Shown: positions 8,783-19,936 of the stretch, one piece after another
Numbering within the stretch: position 1 is the stretch's first letter
Layout of the letters: the number at the start of each line of letters is the position of its first letter
Assembly: GCA_027531565.1 (NCBI GenBank)
Contig: JAPZSB010000005.1
Span: 482,906-546,905, forward strand
Length of the DNA stretch: 64,000 nt
Direction of reading: 5' to 3'
DNA from: Beijerinckiaceae bacterium
Lineage (GTDB): Bacteria; Pseudomonadota; Alphaproteobacteria; Rhizobiales; Beijerinckiaceae
Position numbers and translations under genes: made by a program
The notes under the pieces: generated by a model
The model's database searches: none
Told to the model about the DNA's origin: nothing
Seen by the model: only the letters and a program-made list of their open reading frames with translations

Positions 8783-9505
8783 TTACTCGTGCCGCAGGAT
8801 CACCCGGTCGATGAAGTCGGCGATGCCCTGGGCCTGATAGTTCCGGTCGATCGTTTCGGGATCATATTCGTCACGGACCCAATCGAGGAACGGCTTGATC
8901 TCGTCCGGATGGGCCTTGAGATAGGTCTCGAACACCGTATCGAGCACGCCCGTGCGCGAGGCCCGGATATGCAGGTGACGGAGGCTGAGCTGGCCCTTGG
9001 CCTCGCGCACGGAGCGCCCCTCGACCACGACGAGGTAGAGCGCCGAGAGGAATCCGGCCCGGTCCGCCCCGGACTTGCAATGGATCAGCAGCGGATATTC
9101 CGCCTGCCGGAGCGCGGCGCCCGCCTCGAGAATGGCATCCCGGAAGGGCGCCGAACGGGAGAAGAGCGGCAGCGTGAGATAGGTCAGGCCGAGCCGCGCG
9201 GCGGCCTCGGCGACAAGCGCATTGCCGCCATGACGGGGGTCGTGCCGGGCCGTCACGATCGTGCGGATGCCGGCCCGCGCCGCACGGGCAATATCGCCCG
9301 GATAGGGCTGGTTCATCCGGAGAACACGCGGCGTCACCCAGGCCCGGTTCTTCCAGAACAGCCGGAGGATGCCGAAATCGACGAAGAGGAAGTCGAACCA
9401 CGCCGCCCGCCGCGCCGCATCATCCGCGGGCGGATGCCGGAAGGCCTCGCGGTCCGGAAAGATCCGCCGCGCAAGCCAGGTCCGGAAGGGCTTGAAGGCC
9501 GCCAA
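8783..9505 (-). CDS. Tyrosine/dual-specificity phosphatase-like protein
   Basis: A 240-residue protein with the Cys-based phosphatase loop HCKSGADRAG (CX5R, near residue 141), preceded by the strand 'YPLLI'. This matches the tyrosine-phosphatase-like family seen in alphaproteobacteria. The general-acid Asp could be in TARHDPRHGG near residue 88. The reading begins at a TTG codon 3 bases after the stop of the upstream PhnA-like gene; no ATG lies nearby, so the start is uncertain but coupling is likely. Many such proteins act on phosphoinositides or phosphotyrosine in envelope or exopolysaccharide control. Here the substrate is unknown and a role in regulating the adjacent glycan genes is inference. 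Confidence 0.8.
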   Translation of the reverse strand: MAAFKPFRTWLARRIFPDREAFRHPPADDAARRAAWFDFLFVDFGILRLFWKNRAWVTPRVLRMNQPYPGDIARAARAGIRTIVTARHDPRHGGNALVAEAAARLGLTYLTLPLFSRSAPFRDAILEAGAALRQAEYPLLIHCKSGADRAGFLSALYLVVVEGRSVREAKGQLSLRHLHIRASRTGVLDTVFETYLKAHPDEIKPFLDWVRDEYDPETIDRNYQAQGIADFIDRVILRHE

Positions 9506-9508
9506 GGG

Positions 9509-9721
9509 TCAGGCCTTCTTGAGGAACTCGGTCCGAAGGACGAGGCCCTTGATCTTCTCGACCCGGCATTCGATCAGATCCGGATCATCCGTCAGGTGGA
9601 TGCCCTTGATCAGCGTACCGCGCTTCAGGGTGGAGGACGTGCCCTTGACCTTGAGGTCCTTGATGACCTGCACGGAGTCGCCTTCCTTGAGCAGGGTGCC
9701 ATTGCAGTCGCGCACATCCAT
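9509..9721 (-). CDS. PhnA/YjdM-type small protein (alkylphosphonate utilisation domain)
   Basis: A 70-residue protein matching the C-terminal PhnA/YjdM domain, with DCNGTLLKEGDSVQVIKDLKVKG followed by LKRGTLIKGIHL and the ending LRTEFLKK. The N-terminal zinc ribbon of the longer YjdM proteins is absent, so this is the short form common in proteobacteria. The ORF track shows it only as the tail of a 901-aa minus-strand ORF. The rest of that ORF is the shadow of maeB, and the ATG at 9721 (MDVRDCNG) is the real start. It shares a transcript with the phosphatase gene. Despite the family name, no phosphonate function is proven. Confidence 0.82.
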   Translation of the reverse strand: MDVRDCNGTLLKEGDSVQVIKDLKVKGTSSTLKRGTLIKGIHLTDDPDLIECRVEKIKGLVLRTEFLKKA

Positions 9722-9904
9722 GAGCCGATTCCTTTTCTGCCAGCGGCCAGCCTGCGCGATTAGGCCGAAACGCGCCGGAAGGGAAGCGGCCCGCCGCCAT
9801 GCCGCGGGGGAAGGGCGCTCCTGCCGCTGGCGCATCGCTTCCCCCTCGCGCCGGATGCACCTTTCGTATAACCAGACAGGCAAAGACGGTCGGGGGGAGG
9901 AATC

Positions 9905-12190
<2,286 letters not shown>

Positions 12191-12211
12191 AGCCGGCTGG
12201 AGCCGGAAAGG

Positions 12212-12240
12212 CAAAAGCCGGGCGAGAGCCCGGCTTTTTT
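12212..12240 (+). terminator. Intrinsic terminator of maeB
   Basis: An AGCCGGGC/GCCCGGCT hairpin with a GAGA tetraloop is followed by six T residues, 22 bases after the maeB stop. The opposite strand also has an A-tract on the left of the stem (AAAA), so it may also stop the convergent gene at 12268-14154. Confidence 0.88.
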
Positions 12241-12267
12241 CGTGGAAGCGGCGAGGAGAAGCGACGA

Positions 12268-14154
12268 TTACTTCGCCTCGGCGTCGATCTTGACCTTCTG
12301 GAGCAGGGCGCCCGGATTTTCACCCGCGGCCATCAGTTCCATCGCCGTCAGCCCGCCGGGAGACTTGGCCCGCAGCGTGATATTCAGCGTGCCGGGAGTG
12401 CGGACGAACTTCGTCAGCGCATCGGCCAGAGCCGGGCCATCCGGATGGCCGGCCAGGTACATGCCGATCATCGCCGGCGCGATGGCCGAAAGCTCCATCT
12501 TGAACTGGTCGGCGGTCTTCTTCTGGTCCTTGGCGGCCTTGGCGATCAGCTTGTCGATGCCGCCGCGGTTCTCGACCGCGAAGGACAGGCTCTGGGCATT
12601 CGCGCCGAGGAGCGTGTAGGTCCAGGCGGTCATCGGGTTCTCGAAGAGCGGGCGGGGAATGTTGCCGACTTCCGCCTTCAGGCCGACCTTGGCCATCTTG
12701 CCCATATCGGCATTGACATCATCCACCACGAAGCGGGTCTTGGCCTCGTCCCAGGTGCCCTTGATCTTCATCGACAGGTCGATAACATCGATGCCGAGCT
12801 CGCGCAGGGTCATCAGTCCCTGGTCCTTGGAATTGGCGGGAACCGGCATGCGGAAACCGTTGAGCGAGTAATCGACCTTGGTCGGGATCATGCCGACGAA
12901 CCCGCCCATGCGCGCATCGAAGGCGCCCAGCGCCACCTTCACGCGATCCTTCGACTTCGCATCCTTGCCCGGGGGCAGATCGGCGTCGAGACCTTCGAAC
13001 ACCATGCGCACGTCGCGGTTCTGCAGCGACTTGCTCAGCTCGGCGAGCAGGCCGCGGAATTCTTCGGCCTCCGGCGACGGCTTGTCGCCAGGCTTGCCAC
13101 CCAGTTCGCTCATGATCGTCTGCATGGCGCCGCCGATCATCCACGCGTAGAAATCGCCCTCGAAGCCGAGCTTCCGGAACTTCATGAATCCGTCAGCCGC
13201 AGAGATCGAGAAGTCATTCATCGTGAAGCCGGGCGCAGCCCCGCCGGTGAAGATCATCTTGCCGCCGGAACCCTTGACGTCGGCGCCGGTCTTCTTGTCC
13301 TTGCCGGTCAGGGTGAAGCCGTCGATTTCGCCACTGCCGAAAGAGAAGGCCGAATACATGTCAGTCACGGCCGCGAGCAGTGGCAGCGCAGCTGCCGTAT
13401 CCCCGGGCTTGGCATTCGACTTCTCGGCCAGCGCGAGGAATTCGAGCGGCGGCTTGCGGGCGAGGCGGGCCTGGAACCCGGTGCCGGTCATCTTGCCGAT
13501 GGAAATCTTCACATCCTCGATCACCATGTCCATGGAGGCCAGTTCGTAGCGCCCATGCAGGGTCTTCATCGGCGCCTTGCCGGTCGGATCGGCATCCAGC
13601 ATCCAGCGGACCATGCCGGCCATGTCGAACGTGTCCATCGTCAGGCGGCCGAACTGCGTCTCGAGCTTCTGGCTCGCCTTCTCGGCCTTCACCGTTCCGG
13701 ATTGACGGCCACCTTTCACCACCAGCTTCTCGATCGCGCCGCCCTTGATGCGCGTGGCTTCAAGGCCTTCATAGACGGTCAGGACATCCTGCGTGTCGGA
13801 TTTGATGCGGACCTCGACCGTGGCGATGGCCAGCTTGTCTGCATTGAACCGCTGCAGCAGGTCCGAGGCCGCGTTCAGGGTCTTGACCTTGAACAGGCTC
13901 TCGATCTCGGCCTTGCCGAGGCTGGACCCGGTCACGGTGATCCCGTTGAGGACCAGCGTGCTGCCGGACATCGGGAGTTCGAGCTTGTCGATCGTCACGT
14001 TCTGCTGTGCCTGCGCAGCAACAATGCCGATCGAGCCCTGGTCGGGAATCAGCGGCAGGGCGAGCGGCGAGAGCGCGGTGGCGACCATCAGGGCGCGAAG
14101 ATGGCCTGCGGCAAGCAGGCGCGAGGGATGGGCGGATCGGGACGGGCGGATCAA
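12268..14154 (-). CDS. Large exported protein of unknown function
   Basis: A 628-residue protein with an N-terminal signal-like region (ALMVATALSPLALPLIP) ending near an AQAQ cleavage-type site around residue 50; the preceding basic stretch is unusually long. The mature part is rich in alternating beta-strand patterns (MSGSTLVLNGITVTG, VKGGRQSGTVKAEKAS) and has no other membrane segment. It has no cysteine-rich or catalytic motif I can recognise. The pattern recalls large periplasmic or outer-membrane beta-rich proteins, but no family name can be supported. It is convergent with maeB and isolated from the erpA gene by 182 bases, so it is probably monocistronic. Translation of the opposite strand is also open but is a shadow. 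Confidence 0.75.
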   Translation of the reverse strand: MIRPSRSAHPSRLLAAGHLRALMVATALSPLALPLIPDQGSIGIVAAQAQQNVTIDKLELPMSGSTLVLNGITVTGSSLGKAEIESLFKVKTLNAASDLLQRFNADKLAIATVEVRIKSDTQDVLTVYEGLEATRIKGGAIEKLVVKGGRQSGTVKAEKASQKLETQFGRLTMDTFDMAGMVRWMLDADPTGKAPMKTLHGRYELASMDMVIEDVKISIGKMTGTGFQARLARKPPLEFLALAEKSNAKPGDTAAALPLLAAVTDMYSAFSFGSGEIDGFTLTGKDKKTGADVKGSGGKMIFTGGAAPGFTMNDFSISAADGFMKFRKLGFEGDFYAWMIGGAMQTIMSELGGKPGDKPSPEAEEFRGLLAELSKSLQNRDVRMVFEGLDADLPPGKDAKSKDRVKVALGAFDARMGGFVGMIPTKVDYSLNGFRMPVPANSKDQGLMTLRELGIDVIDLSMKIKGTWDEAKTRFVVDDVNADMGKMAKVGLKAEVGNIPRPLFENPMTAWTYTLLGANAQSLSFAVENRGGIDKLIAKAAKDQKKTADQFKMELSAIAPAMIGMYLAGHPDGPALADALTKFVRTPGTLNITLRAKSPGGLTAMELMAAGENPGALLQKVKIDAEAK

Positions 14155-14336
14155 GGGTCTCTCCTGCGCTGACAGTTTTCCACGCGTGCCGATTGCACCG
14201 GCGCGGGCAAGACATACGCTACTAGGCAGAAACGCAACTCAAAATGTGCGGCAACGCACAAGTCGGTTAAGCAACGGTGACGGCAAGGAATGCCATGCCC
14301 CGCCGGGAGCAGCAGAAACCCGGGTTCCGGCCAAGT

Positions 14337-14729
14337 CTACAGCGCGAAGCTGGTTCCGCAACCGCAGCTGGCCGTAGCCTTCGGATTCCGGATCTGGAAG
14401 CTCTGCCCCATCAGTTCCGTCACGAAATCGAGTTCCGACCCCGCAAGAAGCGGCGCCGAGACCGAATCGACCAGCACCGTGACGCCGTCCCGCTCGATGA
14501 CAAGATCATCGGGCTCCGGTGCTCCGGCGATCGAGAACTTGTACTGGAAGCCCGAGCATCCGCCGCCCTCGACGGACACGCGGAGGGTCGAGCCCGGCGC
14601 TTCGCCCTCGAGGATCTTGAGAATGCGGCTGGCTGCCCGGGTGGTCACGGCCAGCGGAGCCTCCGCCTCGGCATGGCCCGGGGGCGGTGCCACGCCCGGC
14701 ACGTTCTGGACTGCGAATTTCAGCGCCAT
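14337..14729 (-). CDS. erpA: Iron-sulfur cluster insertion protein ErpA (A-type carrier)
   Basis: A 130-residue A-type Fe-S carrier. The three conserved cysteines are visible: one in GGGCSGFQY and two in the C-terminal CGCGTSF. LAVTTRAASRILKI opens the HesB domain near residue 26. The start ATG at 14729 gives MALKFAVQN; the longer ORF in the track adds an unlikely 37 residues. The protein passes Fe-S clusters to apo-proteins. The window contains several Fe-S enzymes that could be clients, including formate dehydrogenase and ThiC, though this is inference. It is divergent from the dGTPase gene, an arrangement common in rhizobia and relatives. Other members (IscA, SufA) differ little, so ErpA is the best rather than a certain name. 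Confidence 0.87.
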   Translation of the reverse strand: MALKFAVQNVPGVAPPPGHAEAEAPLAVTTRAASRILKILEGEAPGSTLRVSVEGGGCSGFQYKFSIAGAPEPDDLVIERDGVTVLVDSVSAPLLAGSELDFVTELMGQSFQIRNPKATASCGCGTSFAL

Positions 14730-14895
14730 CGTTCCTCGACCGGGGTTCAAGGCCCTGGCCGCCTTCCGTTTGGTTTCACCCCAATGTAAGGACGATTGCA
14801 TCGCCGGGCAATGCCCGGCCAGGCGGCACCACCGCCGCATTCTGGCCCGTTTCGGCGGGTCTCTGGCGAGGCCTGCCCCGGGAAAGGAATCGGCG

Positions 14896-16095
14896 ATGCT
14901 CTTCCACCGCGACCGCCCGCTCTCGCCCTTCGCCGTCGACTACAAGCGCGGCCGCGGGCGCCTGCTGCCCGAACCGGCCTCGCCGACCCGGAGCGACTTC
15001 CAGCGCGACCGCGACCGGATCATCCATTCCAATGCGTTCCGCCGGCTCAAGCACAAGACGCAGGTCTTCGTGGAGCATGAGGGCGACCATTACCGCACCC
15101 GGCTGACCCATTCGATCGAGGTCGGGCAGATTGCCCGCTCGATCAGCCGGATCCTCGGGCTGGACGAGGACCTCGCCGAGGCGCTCGCCCTGGCGCATGA
15201 TCTCGGCCACACGCCGTTCGGCCATGCCGGCGAGGATGCGCTCGATACATTGATGGCCGGGCATGGCGGCTTCGACCACAATGCCCAGACCTTGCGGATC
15301 GTGACGCGGCTTGAGCGCCGGTACGCGGCTTTCGACGGCCTCAACCTGACCTGGGAAATGCTGGAGGGCCTCGTCAAGCATAACGGGCCGCTGCTGGGGC
15401 CGGACGGGCACCCCACCGAACGCTACACCCGCCATGGCATCCCCGGGGCCATCGTCGATTTCGACCAGATTTTCCCGCTGGACCTCGCCAGCTACGCCTC
15501 GGCCGAGGCGCAGGTCGCGGCCATCGCCGACGATATTGCCTACAACGCCCATGATATCGACGACGGTCTTCGGGCCGGCCTGTTCCATTCGTCGGAATTG
15601 CGGCAGGTGCCGTTTCTTGCGGCGCTGCTCTGGGAGATCGACCGCCTCTGGCCGGATCTCGACGAGGGGCGCAGGGCGCATGAGATCATGCGCCGCGTGA
15701 TCACCCGGCTTGTCGAGGACGTCGCTGCCGAGAGCGAGCGGCGCCTTGTGGCGCTCAACCCGCGACAGGCTGACGATATCCGCCATGCCAAAGGCCCGGT
15801 TATCGCCTTCTCGGATGCGATCGCACCGGCCGAGCAGGATCTGAAGCGCTTCCTGTTCGAACGCATGTACCGCCACAAGCACCTGCTTCAGCTTCGGGAA
15901 TCCGCCTCCACCATCATCCGTGACCTGTTCGGCCGCTATCTCGCCGAGCCGGATCTCGTGCCGGAACTGGCCAGCCGGCGGAGCAACGAGGCGCAGCTGG
16001 CCCGCGCTGTCGCCGACCATATTGCCGGAATGACCGACCGCTTCGCGATTCTCCAGCATCAGGCCTTGTTTGACGTCACGCCCGACCTCCGCTAG
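14896..16095 (+). CDS. dgt: Deoxyguanosinetriphosphate triphosphohydrolase-like protein
   Basis: A 399-residue HD-domain dNTPase. The HD metal ligands are in RTRLTHSIEV and AHDLGHTPFGHAGE near residue 105, followed by FDHNAQTLRI and the second Asp in ADDIAYNAHDIDDG. The family hydrolyses dNTPs to nucleoside plus triphosphate. This shorter (~400 aa) form is the alphaproteobacterial dGTPase-like type. The ORF track extends it upstream to 14290, but MLFHRDRPLSPFAVDYK at 14896 is the natural start, and the extra region overlaps erpA on the other strand. argS follows after 36 bases, so the two are likely co-transcribed. Confidence 0.92.
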   Translation: MLFHRDRPLSPFAVDYKRGRGRLLPEPASPTRSDFQRDRDRIIHSNAFRRLKHKTQVFVEHEGDHYRTRLTHSIEVGQIARSISRILGLDEDLAEALALAHDLGHTPFGHAGEDALDTLMAGHGGFDHNAQTLRIVTRLERRYAAFDGLNLTWEMLEGLVKHNGPLLGPDGHPTERYTRHGIPGAIVDFDQIFPLDLASYASAEAQVAAIADDIAYNAHDIDDGLRAGLFHSSELRQVPFLAALLWEIDRLWPDLDEGRRAHEIMRRVITRLVEDVAAESERRLVALNPRQADDIRHAKGPVIAFSDAIAPAEQDLKRFLFERMYRHKHLLQLRESASTIIRDLFGRYLAEPDLVPELASRRSNEAQLARAVADHIAGMTDRFAILQHQALFDVTPDLR

Positions 16096-16131
16096 GGCCA
16101 GCATCTCTGCTGTTTTCGCGATGCGGGTTCC

Positions 16132-17889
16132 ATGAACATTTTCCATGCCTTCTCGGCCGATCTTCAGGCCGTGCTCGCCGATCTGCCGGCCACGGCCGCC
16201 CTCGCACCGGAGCTTCGCGCCCGGGCGACGGTCGAACCCCCGCGCGATCCGAGCCATGGCGACCTGTCGACCAATGCCGCGATGGTCCTCGCCAAGGAGG
16301 CCGGGAGCAATCCGCGTGCTCTGGCCGAGGGCATTGCCGGCAAGCTGCGCGAAACCGGCCGCTATCCGCGCGTCGAGGTGGCCGGCCCCGGCTTCATCAA
16401 TGTCGGGCTGAGCCCGGTGGCCTTCGAGAACGTACTCCGGGCCGCGATCCAGGCCGGGCCGGATTTCGGCCGCTCGGCGCTCGGACAGGGCAGGGCGGTC
16501 AATGTCGAATATGTCTCCGCGAACCCGACCGGCCCGATGCATGTGGGCCATGGCCGTGGCGCGGTTTATGGCGATGCGCTTGCCAACCTGCTGGACTTCG
16601 CCGGCTGGAAGGTGACGCGGGAATACTACATCAACGATGCCGGCGCGCAGGTCGATGTGCTCGCCCGTTCGGCCTACCATCGCTACCGCGAGGCGCTCGG
16701 TCGGGATGTCGGCCCGGTAGGCGAGGGGCTCTATCCCGGCGATTACCTGGTCCCCGCCGGCAAGGCTCTCGCCGAAGCCCATGGCGCGGCGCTGGAATCG
16801 ATGCCGGAAGCGCAATGGCTGCCGATTGTCCGCAAGGCGGCGATCGACGCGATGATGACCATGATCCGCGATGACCTCGCCGCGATCGATATCCGGCATG
16901 ACGTGTTCTTCTCGGAAGCCTCGCTTCAGGCGCCGGTAGACCAGGTTGCGGCAACGATCGCCGATTTCCGCGCGCGCGATCTGATCTATGAAGGCCGCCT
17001 TCCGCCCCCCAAGGGCCAGAAGGACGAGGATTGGGAGGATCGCGAACAGACGCTGTTCCGCGCGACCGCTTTCGGCGACGATGTCGACCGCCCGCTGCTG
17101 AAGTCGGATGGCGGATACACCTACTTCGCCTCCGACATCGCATACCACGCCAACAAGTTCGCCCGTGGCTTCGCCGAGATGATCGACGTCTGGGGCGCGG
17201 ACCATGGTGGCTATGTGAAGCGCATGCAGGCCGCGGTGAAGGCCGCGACCGCCGGCAAGGGCGCGCTGGAAGTGCGCCTCTGCCAGCTCGTGAAGCTGAT
17301 GCGGAACGGCGAACCGGTGAAGATGTCGAAACGCGCGGGCGATTTTGTCACGCTGCGCGACGTGATCGACGAGGTCGGCCGCGATGCGATCCGCTTCATG
17401 ATGCTCGACCGCAAGAACGATGCGGAACTGGAATTCGACCTCGCCAAGGTGATCGAGCAGTCAAAGGACAACCCGGTCTTCTATGTCCAGTATGCCCATG
17501 CGCGCTGCGCATCCGTGCTGGATCGCCAGGCCAGAACTGCCTTTGATTCCAATCCGATCAGCCTCGACGAGATCAACAGCGCCGATCTTTCCGTCCTGCG
17601 GGACGAGGGCGAGCGCGGCTTGATGCGGATGATCGCGCAATATCCCCGCCTGATCGAGCAGGCCGCCGCCACGCGCGAGCCGCATCGCGTCGTTTTCTAC
17701 CTCTATGATCTCGCAAGTGCCTTCCACGGCTTGTGGAACCGCGGCAAGGATTTGCCTGATTTGAGGTTTATTAATAACGATGACCGAAAAGGAACAATGG
17801 CGAGGCTGGCTCTCGTCACGGCTGTCCGGATCGTGATTGCCAACGGGCTTCGGCTCCTCGGCGTCTCCGCTCCCGACGAGATGCGCTAG
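16132..17889 (+). CDS. argS: Arginyl-tRNA synthetase
   Basis: A 585-residue class I aminoacyl-tRNA synthetase. The HIGH-type motif is [13 protein letters not shown] near residue 135. The KMSKS motif appears as [10 protein letters not shown] near residue 396. An N-terminal tRNA D-loop binding (Add1) region and a C-terminal anticodon-binding helix bundle complete the family layout and length. It charges tRNA-Arg, a step that needs bound tRNA for activation. The gene sits between dgt and the SPOR-domain gene, a conserved alphaproteobacterial order. The end of the gene around 17757-17810 is locally richer in A/T, but the frame remains open and normal. Confidence 0.96.
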   Translation: MNIFHAFSADLQAVLADLPATAALAPELRARATVEPPRDPSHGDLSTNAAMVLAKEAGSNPRALAEGIAGKLRETGRYPRVEVAGPGFINVGLSPVAFENVLRAAIQAGPDFGRSALGQGRAVNVEYVSANPTGPMHVGHGRGAVYGDALANLLDFAGWKVTREYYINDAGAQVDVLARSAYHRYREALGRDVGPVGEGLYPGDYLVPAGKALAEAHGAALESMPEAQWLPIVRKAAIDAMMTMIRDDLAAIDIRHDVFFSEASLQAPVDQVAATIADFRARDLIYEGRLPPPKGQKDEDWEDREQTLFRATAFGDDVDRPLLKSDGGYTYFASDIAYHANKFARGFAEMIDVWGADHGGYVKRMQAAVKAATAGKGALEVRLCQLVKLMRNGEPVKMSKRAGDFVTLRDVIDEVGRDAIRFMMLDRKNDAELEFDLAKVIEQSKDNPVFYVQYAHARCASVLDRQARTAFDSNPISLDEINSADLSVLRDEGERGLMRMIAQYPRLIEQAAATREPHRVVFYLYDLASAFHGLWNRGKDLPDLRFINNDDRKGTMARLALVTAVRIVIANGLRLLGVSAPDEMR

Positions 17890-17947
17890 CATCGCGGCCC
17901 TGACCTCCTGCCAGCACCGCGCGTTGCGTGAGAGGAGGACCGCGGCA

Positions 17948-19936
17948 ATGGATCGCAATGATCAGGGTCGCAAGGAACCGACACTGGCAGATCTCGAGGC
18001 TTTCGAGAAACTGTTGCGGGAAAGCCTTCAGGCCGACTCACCGGCCAGACCAGCGGCTCCGGAAACCTCCTTTGCATCGCAGCCGGCCACAACCGGGGAA
18101 AACGCGGCTCCACCGACAGGTGCTCCCCGGGTGGAGCCGTCCTTCGGGCCGGACCAGGCCGCGATGGCCGAACTGGCCCGGTTGATTGACCGACCGGTCG
18201 ACTTTGCGCTGCCGCCTGTCCCGCCCGCCGCCGTTGCACCGCCAGCGGAGCCGCAACCGACACCGGACAGGGCAGAACCTGCCCCTCCGCAGTTTGCCCC
18301 TGTCGAACCTTCCTATGCGCCCCCCGCCCATGTCGAAGGGCATGCGGAAGCCAGCCTCTCGACCGGCTGGGACCAGGCCCCGCCGGTCTCGGTGCACTAT
18401 GCGTCGGCTGAACCCGCACCTGCGCCTCCGCCTTTGCCGGAACCGCTCGATCCACTTGCGGCCTTCGAGCAGGAATTGCGGCGCTTCGATGCGATCCGCA
18501 TGGCAGAGCAGAAGTCGGTTCAGGCCGATCTGCGCACGGATTATCCGGCGCAGGAGCCGATCCCGCAGGCAACCGGCTATGATCAGGCCGCCTATGCCGG
18601 GCATGACTACCGCCAGCAGGCCTATGCCGAGCCCGCCGCCGAGGTGAACTGGGGCACACAGCAGCCCGTCAACCCGGCCGAGAGCCAGGCCGAAGCCTCG
18701 CTGCATGCGGCGGAGGAACGCCTTGCCGCCCAGGCGGCCGCCGCGGCGGCTGCCGCGCAGGCGCAATCCGGGCCGGGGCGTTCCCGGACGATCTTCCTCG
18801 CTCTTGGCGGGCTGGCCGTGGCCGGCGGAGCGGTGCTGGCCGGCTCGATGCTGTTCGGCGGCGGATCGGATCGCAGGACCGCGTCCGGTACCGTTCCGGT
18901 CATCGCGGCGAAACCGGAGCCGACCAAGGAGCGGCCCGCCAATCCCGGCGGGATCGAAATCCCCAACCAGAACAAGCAGGTCCTGTCGCCGCGCAACGCG
19001 AACGACACGCAGCCGGCGCAGGTGGTCAACAATACCGAGCAGCCACTGGACCTGAACCAGGTCACCCGGCGTGATGGCGTCCGTGTCGTCGCGCCGAGCC
19101 CGTACCAGAATTCCGGGGCGCCGGCCGGGGATACCGCGAATCCGAATCTCGAGCCCCGCCGCGTGACCTCGGTCCGTATCCCGGTCGGTGGTGAACCGGC
19201 AATCCCGGCCACGACGACAACCACGACCCCGCCCGGCGTGAGCGCTCCGTCGTTCCCGGCGGCGCCGCCCGTGCAGAATCCGGCGGCTCCGCCGCCGCGG
19301 CCGACGGGCCCTGTCGTGACGGTGCCGCAGACGCCCGTCAATGCGCCGATCCCGCCCATCGCGCCGCCGGGCCGGACTGATCCGCCGCCTTCTGCGCCGG
19401 TATCGCCTCCGTCGGCTGCGCAGGCCACACCGCCCAAGATCGAGACACGCCCGACCACGGCCCAGCCGCCGCGGCCACCGGCCAGTGCCACCGCACCGGC
19501 GGGTGTACCGGCGGCTCCGCGAGTGGCGACAGCCCCGGCCGGGACGCCCACGACAACGCCGGCAAACCGTCCGGCCAACGCACCGATGGTCCTCTCGCCC
19601 AATACGCGCCCGGCGGCGCCCGCCACCGCAGCCCGTCCGGCCCCTGCCGCGAACACGGATGGCGATACGCCTCCGGCCACACAGCCGACATCGGGGGCCT
19701 TCGCGGTGCAGCTCGCCTCGCGCCCGACCGAGGAAGATGCCCGCAATGCCAGCACGCAGCTGCGCAGCCGCTTCAGCTCTGCGCTTGGCGGCAAGGCTCC
19801 GAGCGTTGTCTCGGGCACGGCCAATGGCCAGACGGTGTATCGCGTCCGGGTGGGGGGCTACAGTCAGGCTGCGGCCGTGGAAGCCTGCAACAAGGTCAAG
19901 GCCGCCGGCGGCAACTGCTTCGTGACGCGTCAATGA
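17948..19936 (+). CDS. SPOR domain-containing membrane protein
   Basis: A 662-residue protein built for the division site. The cytoplasmic N-terminal region begins with a charged helix (PTLADLEAFEKLLRES) and then becomes Pro/Ala-rich. One transmembrane helix (IFLALGGLAVAGGAVLAGSM) lies near residues 280-300. A long periplasmic Pro/Ala/Thr linker leads to a C-terminal SPOR domain (~585-662; AFAVQLASRPTEEDARNAST to NCFVTRQ). SPOR domains bind denuded peptidoglycan glycans at the septum. The ATG at 17948 is preceded by GAGAGGAGG; the track's start at 17837 would overlap argS. The gene overlaps nagZ by 4 bases, linking it to cell-wall turnover. Confidence 0.9.
   Translation: MDRNDQGRKEPTLADLEAFEKLLRESLQADSPARPAAPETSFASQPATTGENAAPPTGAPRVEPSFGPDQAAMAELARLIDRPVDFALPPVPPAAVAPPAEPQPTPDRAEPAPPQFAPVEPSYAPPAHVEGHAEASLSTGWDQAPPVSVHYASAEPAPAPPPLPEPLDPLAAFEQELRRFDAIRMAEQKSVQADLRTDYPAQEPIPQATGYDQAAYAGHDYRQQAYAEPAAEVNWGTQQPVNPAESQAEASLHAAEERLAAQAAAAAAAAQAQSGPGRSRTIFLALGGLAVAGGAVLAGSMLFGGGSDRRTASGTVPVIAAKPEPTKERPANPGGIEIPNQNKQVLSPRNANDTQPAQVVNNTEQPLDLNQVTRRDGVRVVAPSPYQNSGAPAGDTANPNLEPRRVTSVRIPVGGEPAIPATTTTTTPPGVSAPSFPAAPPVQNPAAPPPRPTGPVVTVPQTPVNAPIPPIAPPGRTDPPPSAPVSPPSAAQATPPKIETRPTTAQPPRPPASATAPAGVPAAPRVATAPAGTPTTTPANRPANAPMVLSPNTRPAAPATAARPAPAANTDGDTPPATQPTSGAFAVQLASRPTEEDARNASTQLRSRFSSALGGKAPSVVSGTANGQTVYRVRVGGYSQAAAVEACNKVKAAGGNCFVTRQ

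Noticed and set aside
14776-17205. 809-aa minus-strand ORF over dgt and argS
   Set aside because: Antisense shadow of dgt and argS; no recognisable motif.
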